Assembly: GCA_945952575.1 (NCBI GenBank)
Contig: CAMFIY010000117.1
Span: forward strand, 1-8,113
Reading direction: 5' to 3'
Length of the DNA stretch: 8,113 nucleotides
Source of the DNA: an uncultured Leucobacter sp.
Lineage (GTDB): Bacteria; Actinomycetota; Actinomycetes; Actinomycetales; Microbacteriaceae
Shown here: in pieces, positions 5,485 to 8,113 of the stretch
How positions within the stretch are numbered: the first letter of the stretch is position 1
Layout: each line of letters starts with the position of its first letter
Notes under the pieces: model-generated
What the model was told of the DNA's origin: nothing
Database searches by the model: none
Seen by the model: the letters and a program-made list of their open reading frames with translations, nothing else
Position numbers and translations under genes: made by a program

Positions 5485-5513
5485 AGTCTAGCACTAGAGT
5501 TGACGCATCGAAA
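5485..5513 (-). promoter_or_regulatory. Candidate rpsO promoter
   Basis: On the minus strand TTTCGA (5513-5508) is 17 bases before TAGACT (5490-5485, four of six to TATAAT), predicting a start near 5478. The -35 match is weak (three of six), but the -10 spacing and the absence of a better pair in the 120-bp divergent gap support it. The spacer contains the candidate -10 of the opposing exporter gene. Confidence 0.4.
5487..5500 (+). promoter_or_regulatory. Candidate -10 element for the ThrE-type gene within a TCTAG-CA-CTAGA palindrome
   Basis: TAGAGT (5495-5500, four of six to TATAAT) faces the exporter gene and predicts a transcript start around 5507, only about 12 bases before its GTG codon. 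No convincing -35 lies upstream. The element is half of a perfect inverted repeat TCTAG (5487-5491) and CTAGA (5494-5498); the other half contains much of the rpsO -10. The two promoters therefore back onto each other and could compete, or the palindrome may be a protein site. Confidence 0.3.
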
Positions 5514-5518
5514 CTGAC

Positions 5519-6790
5519 GTGATTCTCGGCGAACTGGGTGCGACGCTTCTCGACGCGGGCGCCTCGGTCACCGACGTCAGGAGCTCGCTCGAGCGCGTGC
5601 ACCGGAACGAACAGCTCGAGCCCGGCGGGGAAGCGGTCGACGCCCACTTCGCGATCCTGCCCGAGATGGTGATCGTGAGCCGCCCGGGCACCGCTTTCGC
5701 CACGACGACGACGGTCGGGGGCAGACCCCTCACCTTCCGCCAGGCGGCCCGCGCGAGCCGACTGGTGCGGGATCTCGAAGCCGGGCGGGTGCCGCTCGCC
5801 GAGGCGCCGTCGCGGATCGCGAGCATCCGTGCGATGCCCCGCCGCCACCCGATGGTGCAGAACATCATCGGCACTGCACTCATCTCGATGGGGCTCGCCA
5901 TCGTCGTGCGCTGCCCGTGGTGGGCGATCGCGCTGGCGTTCGTGGTCGGTCTGCTCGTCGGAGCGATGACCGGCTTCATGTCGCGGATCCCCTCGGCCGC
6001 CGCGATCGCGCCGTTCGTGACCGCATTCGTCTCGACGCTCTGCGTCGGCGCCGTCGCCAATCTCTTCGAGCTCGGCCCCGTGCCGCTCTTCGCCGTGTGC
6101 GCCCCGATCGCGATCCTGGTGCCCGGCGCCCTCATCACGAACGCACTCCTCGAGCTGACCGCCACCGACATCGTGACCGGGGCCGCGCGGCTCTCGTACG
6201 GGATCATCATCCTGGTGTTCATGGCCGCCGGGGTCTTCTCGGGAGCGGCCCTCACGGGGCTCGCGATCGATTCCGACTCGGCCGCCCTGGTCGGCCAGGG
6301 GGCCTCGGCCGTCTCCGCGCATCCGGGCTGGGAGGCGCTGCCCTCCCTGTGGTTCTCCTGGCTCGGCGTCGCGCTCCTCGCCGTCGGGGTCGGCCTCGCG
6401 TTCGGGGCGGGGTCGCGGCTCGTGCTCGTCAGCATCGCGGTCATGGTCGGCACCTACGGGGTGCTGAGGCTCCTCACTCCCGAGATGGGGAACATCGTCG
6501 CGACCGGCCTCACCGCGACCCTGCTCTTCATCGCGGCCCGCGCCCTCGAGCGGCTCACGCTGGCCGTGCCGGCGACCGTCTCGTTCCAGCCGGCGTTCCT
6601 CCTGCTCGTGCCGGGCACCGTCGGTCTCGTGGCGCTGACGAGTTTCGATGCGGAGGCGCTCGGAACGGCCCCCATGATCTTCCTCAGCCTGTGCATCGGC
6701 ACGAAGGTCGGCGCGCTCGTCGCGGACCTCGCGCACATCACCCGGACGACCTTCCAGGGCCGGCGGTCCGGCGCCGGCCTGCCGAGCTGA
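5519..6790 (+). CDS. ThrE-type threonine/serine exporter (DUF1212/DUF3815 family)
   Basis: This 423-residue integral membrane protein is of the ThrE family, known from Corynebacterium glutamicum for proton-driven export of threonine and serine. The N-terminal cytoplasmic part (about 1-110) starts with the family pattern LGATLLDAGASVTDVRSSLERV and includes the HFAILPEMVIVS segment. About ten membrane segments follow, in two halves: five at roughly 113-250 with the conserved LVPGALITNAL motif at 200-210, and five at roughly 276-405 with a second LLVPGTVGL motif at 362-370. The GTG at 5519 is used because an in-frame TGA lies at 5501-5503 and no other start is available between them; it has no visible Shine-Dalgarno sequence. 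The N-terminal extension seen in the longer C. glutamicum protein is absent. Substrate is inferred from the family. It is divergent from rpsO, with no operon partner. Confidence 0.87.
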   Translation: MILGELGATLLDAGASVTDVRSSLERVHRNEQLEPGGEAVDAHFAILPEMVIVSRPGTAFATTTTVGGRPLTFRQAARASRLVRDLEAGRVPLAEAPSRIASIRAMPRRHPMVQNIIGTALISMGLAIVVRCPWWAIALAFVVGLLVGAMTGFMSRIPSAAAIAPFVTAFVSTLCVGAVANLFELGPVPLFAVCAPIAILVPGALITNALLELTATDIVTGAARLSYGIIILVFMAAGVFSGAALTGLAIDSDSAALVGQGASAVSAHPGWEALPSLWFSWLGVALLAVGVGLAFGAGSRLVLVSIAVMVGTYGVLRLLTPEMGNIVATGLTATLLFIAARALERLTLAVPATVSFQPAFLLLVPGTVGLVALTSFDAEALGTAPMIFLSLCIGTKVGALVADLAHITRTTFQGRRSGAGLPS

Positions 6791-6818
6791 CCCGTCGCAC
6801 GGCGAGCCTTCCGCATCC

Positions 6819-6836
6819 GCCCGGGTCGAGTCGGGC
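6819..6836 (+). terminator. Weak hairpin after the ThrE-type gene
   Basis: GCCCG (6819-6823) and CGGGC (6832-6836) form a 5-bp stem with an 8-base loop, 28 bases after the exporter stop codon. It is short and no T-run follows. It is the best local candidate for ending this transcript, but read-through towards amt cannot be excluded. Confidence 0.25.
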
Positions 6837-6867
6837 GCCGATCCCGAAACATCCGCGTGCCCGAAAA

Positions 6868-6905
6868 GTTACGGCGGCGACCCGGGAACGCAATAGTCCG
6901 GAAAC
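6868..6905 (+). promoter_or_regulatory. Candidate GlnR-type nitrogen-control box upstream of amt
   Basis: Four 5-mers occur at an exact 11-base period: GTTAC (6868-6872), GACCC (6879-6883), GCAAT (6890-6894) and GAAAC (6901-6905), each separated by six bases. This follows the actinobacterial GlnR consensus GTnAC-n6-GAAAC-n6-GTnAC-n6-GAAAC, with the outer two units perfect and the inner two partial. Two more units in the same phase lie upstream: GAAAC at 6846-6850 and GTGCC at 6857-6861. Ammonium-transporter genes are classic GlnR targets, so the position, 73 bases before the amt start codon, fits. Whether it activates or represses cannot be read, because the amt transcript start is not clear. 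Confidence 0.55.
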
Positions 6906-6928
6906 ACGCGAAGCGCAGACTGTCCCCA

Positions 6929-6949
6929 CGGCACGCGCGAGGCGTGCCG
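6929..6949 (+). repeat. Perfect 8-bp hairpin CGGCACGC-GCGAG-GCGTGCCG before amt
   Basis: Arms CGGCACGC (6929-6936) and GCGTGCCG (6942-6949) pair perfectly around a 5-base loop. The hairpin ends 12 bases before the GGAGGAAGG ribosome-binding site of amt and lies after the candidate nitrogen-control box, so it is probably in the amt leader RNA. It could be an mRNA-stabilising or translational element, the end of an upstream transcript, or a protein operator. No T-run follows it. Confidence 0.5.
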
Positions 6950-6978
6950 GAATCCGCCACCGGAGGAAGGCAGGACCC

Positions 6979-8113
6979 ATGACACCCAATGCCGTTTGGA
7001 TGCTGACCAGCACCGCGCTGGTCCTCGTGATGACGCCAGGCCTGGCGCTCTTCTACGGCGGCCTCGTGCGCGTGCGCTCGGTCGTGAACATGATGCTCTT
7101 CAGCGTGAGCGCGATGGGCGTGGTCGGGATGCTCTGGATCCTCTACGGCTACAGCATGACCTACTTCGCCGACGGGGAGACGCCGTTCTTCGCGGGCGAT
7201 CCGTTCAAGGACTTCGGCCTGATCGGGACCGACCCGAGCTCCTTCGTCAGCGCGGGATTCGGCGTCACCTTCGCGATGATCTCGACAGCGCTGATCTCGG
7301 GGGCGATCGCCGATCGCGTCGGGCTCGGGTCCTGGGTCCTCTTCGCCGGTGTCTGGGCATCGCTCGTCTACTTCCCGGTCGCGGCATGGGTCTGGGGCGG
7401 AGGATGGATCCAGAATCTCGGCGATGCGCTCGGCACCGCGAGCGTGATCGACTTCGCGGGCGGCACCGCGGTGCACATCAACGCGGGCGCGGCCGCCCTG
7501 GCGCTCGCGATCGTCGCGGGCAAGCGGGTCGGCTTCGCGCCGGGATCGCACCCGCCGCACAGCATCCCGCTCGTCACCATCGGCGCCGCACTGCTGTGGT
7601 TCGGCTGGATCGGCTTCAATGCGGGCGCCGCGGGCGACGATGCCCAGGCCGGCCTCATCGTCGTGAACACGATCGCCGCGCCCGCAGCGGGCGTGGTGGG
7701 CTGGGTGCTGACCGACGTGCTCCGCGGCCGGAAGCCCGGGGTCATCGGGGCGGGATCCGGGGCGATCGCCGGCCTCGTCGCGATCACCCCCGCCTGCGCG
7801 AACCTGTCGCCGATCTGGGCGCTGCTGCTCGGCATCGTCTCGGGCTGCGCGAGCGCCTTCGCGATCGAGTGGAAGTACCGCCTCGGCTTCGACGACTCGC
7901 TGGACGTGGTCGGCCTGCACCTGGTCTCCGGGATCATCGGCACCCTGTACCTCGGCTTCTTCGCGACCGGGACCGGCCTCTTCACCGGCGGCGACGGGGG
8001 CCAGCTCCTCGTGCAGGCCATCTCGGTGGTCTCGGTCGCCGCATACAGCTTCGTCGTCTCGCTGCTGATCGCCCTGGGTGTGAAGGCGCTGACCGGGCTG
8101 CGCGTTCCGATGC
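6979..8113 (+). CDS. amt: Ammonium transporter, Amt/AmtB family (partial, C-terminus outside window)
   Basis: This is a trimeric inner-membrane ammonium channel/transporter subunit, of which the first 378 residues are present. Family landmarks are clear: TPGLALFYGGLVR near residues 19-31, FAMISTALISGAIADR with the likely Phe-gate residue Phe98, Trp139 in VWGGGW, Asp158 in DFAGG, the pore twin histidines His166 (GGTAVHINAG) and His314 (DVVGLHLVSGIIGTLYLG), and the second gate Phe213 in GFNAG. The position matching Ser219 of E. coli AmtB appears to be Ala217. There is no obvious cleaved signal peptide. About ten of the usual eleven membrane segments are in view; the cytoplasmic tail, where GlnK/PII contacts occur, is missing. 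The ATG at 6979 has a strong GGAGGAAGG site (6962-6970) eight bases upstream. A glnK/glnB-type PII gene often follows amt; it would be to the right of the window. Confidence 0.96.
   Translation, partial: MTPNAVWMLTSTALVLVMTPGLALFYGGLVRVRSVVNMMLFSVSAMGVVGMLWILYGYSMTYFADGETPFFAGDPFKDFGLIGTDPSSFVSAGFGVTFAMISTALISGAIADRVGLGSWVLFAGVWASLVYFPVAAWVWGGGWIQNLGDALGTASVIDFAGGTAVHINAGAAALALAIVAGKRVGFAPGSHPPHSIPLVTIGAALLWFGWIGFNAGAAGDDAQAGLIVVNTIAAPAAGVVGWVLTDVLRGRKPGVIGAGSGAIAGLVAITPACANLSPIWALLLGIVSGCASAFAIEWKYRLGFDDSLDVVGLHLVSGIIGTLYLGFFATGTGLFTGGDGGQLLVQAISVVSVAAYSFVVSLLIALGVKALTGLRVPM

Noticed and set aside
5399..6736. Long upstream extension of the rpsO frame to give a 535-residue protein
   Set aside because: S15 is 89 residues with a strong ribosome-binding site at its own ATG. 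The extension is antisense to the exporter gene and is charged low-complexity sequence.
6454..7920. 488-codon minus-strand open frame opposite amt and the 3' end of the exporter gene
   Set aside because: It spans two genuine plus-strand genes and the intergenic region between them, has Arg/Asp/Glu-rich low complexity, and lacks any recognisable domain.
1..8113. Mobile elements, CRISPR arrays, tRNA or rRNA genes, prophage or defence genes
   Set aside because: I looked for direct-repeat arrays, transposase or integrase motifs, cloverleaf structures and toxin-antitoxin-like small genes and saw none. Gene composition is uniform across the window.

Overview
This is a G+C-rich window from an actinobacterium, most likely a member of the Microbacteriaceae. 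The basis is protein style, codon bias and gene content; no rRNA or other phylogenetic marker beyond rpsO is present. It reads as ordinary chromosome. I found no transposase, integrase, phage gene, tRNA, rRNA or CRISPR array.

Layout. (1) Positions 1-2755, minus strand: a polyamine-type ABC importer operon transcribed right to left in the order potD (Tat/lipoprotein-type substrate-binding protein), potA (ATPase), potB (permease, cut by the left edge). A second permease gene, potC, would be expected just outside. (2) Positions 2756-3116: a 361-base divergent control region with several short inverted repeats. (3) Positions 3117-4981, plus strand: an Lrp/AsnC-family regulator followed two bases later by a class III (omega/diamine-type) PLP aminotransferase, then a strong hairpin. 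(4) Positions 5129-5398, minus strand: rpsO (ribosomal protein S15) with its own hairpin terminator and a structured leader of about 80 nt. (5) Positions 5519-6790, plus strand: a ThrE-type threonine/serine exporter, divergent from rpsO. (6) Positions 6979-8113, plus strand: an ammonium transporter (amt) cut by the right edge, preceded by a candidate GlnR-type nitrogen-control box and a perfect 8-bp hairpin.

How the genes may work together. Blocks 1-3 look like one physiological unit: PotD/A/B import a di- or polyamine, the aminotransferase removes an amino group to start its catabolism, and the Lrp-type regulator probably controls both arms from the shared intergenic region. Key PotD pocket positions differ from the E. 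coli spermidine-binding protein, so the substrate may be putrescine or another cationic amine. The remaining genes are housekeeping (rpsO), amino-acid efflux (thrE-like) and ammonium uptake (amt). They share a nitrogen theme, but the sequence does not show co-regulation with the amine cluster.

I do not see a clearly new biological system. The most useful non-gene signals are the phased GTTAC/GAAAC array before amt, the repeat architecture between potD and the regulator, the closely packed opposing -10 elements between rpsO and the exporter gene, and the rpsO leader structure.
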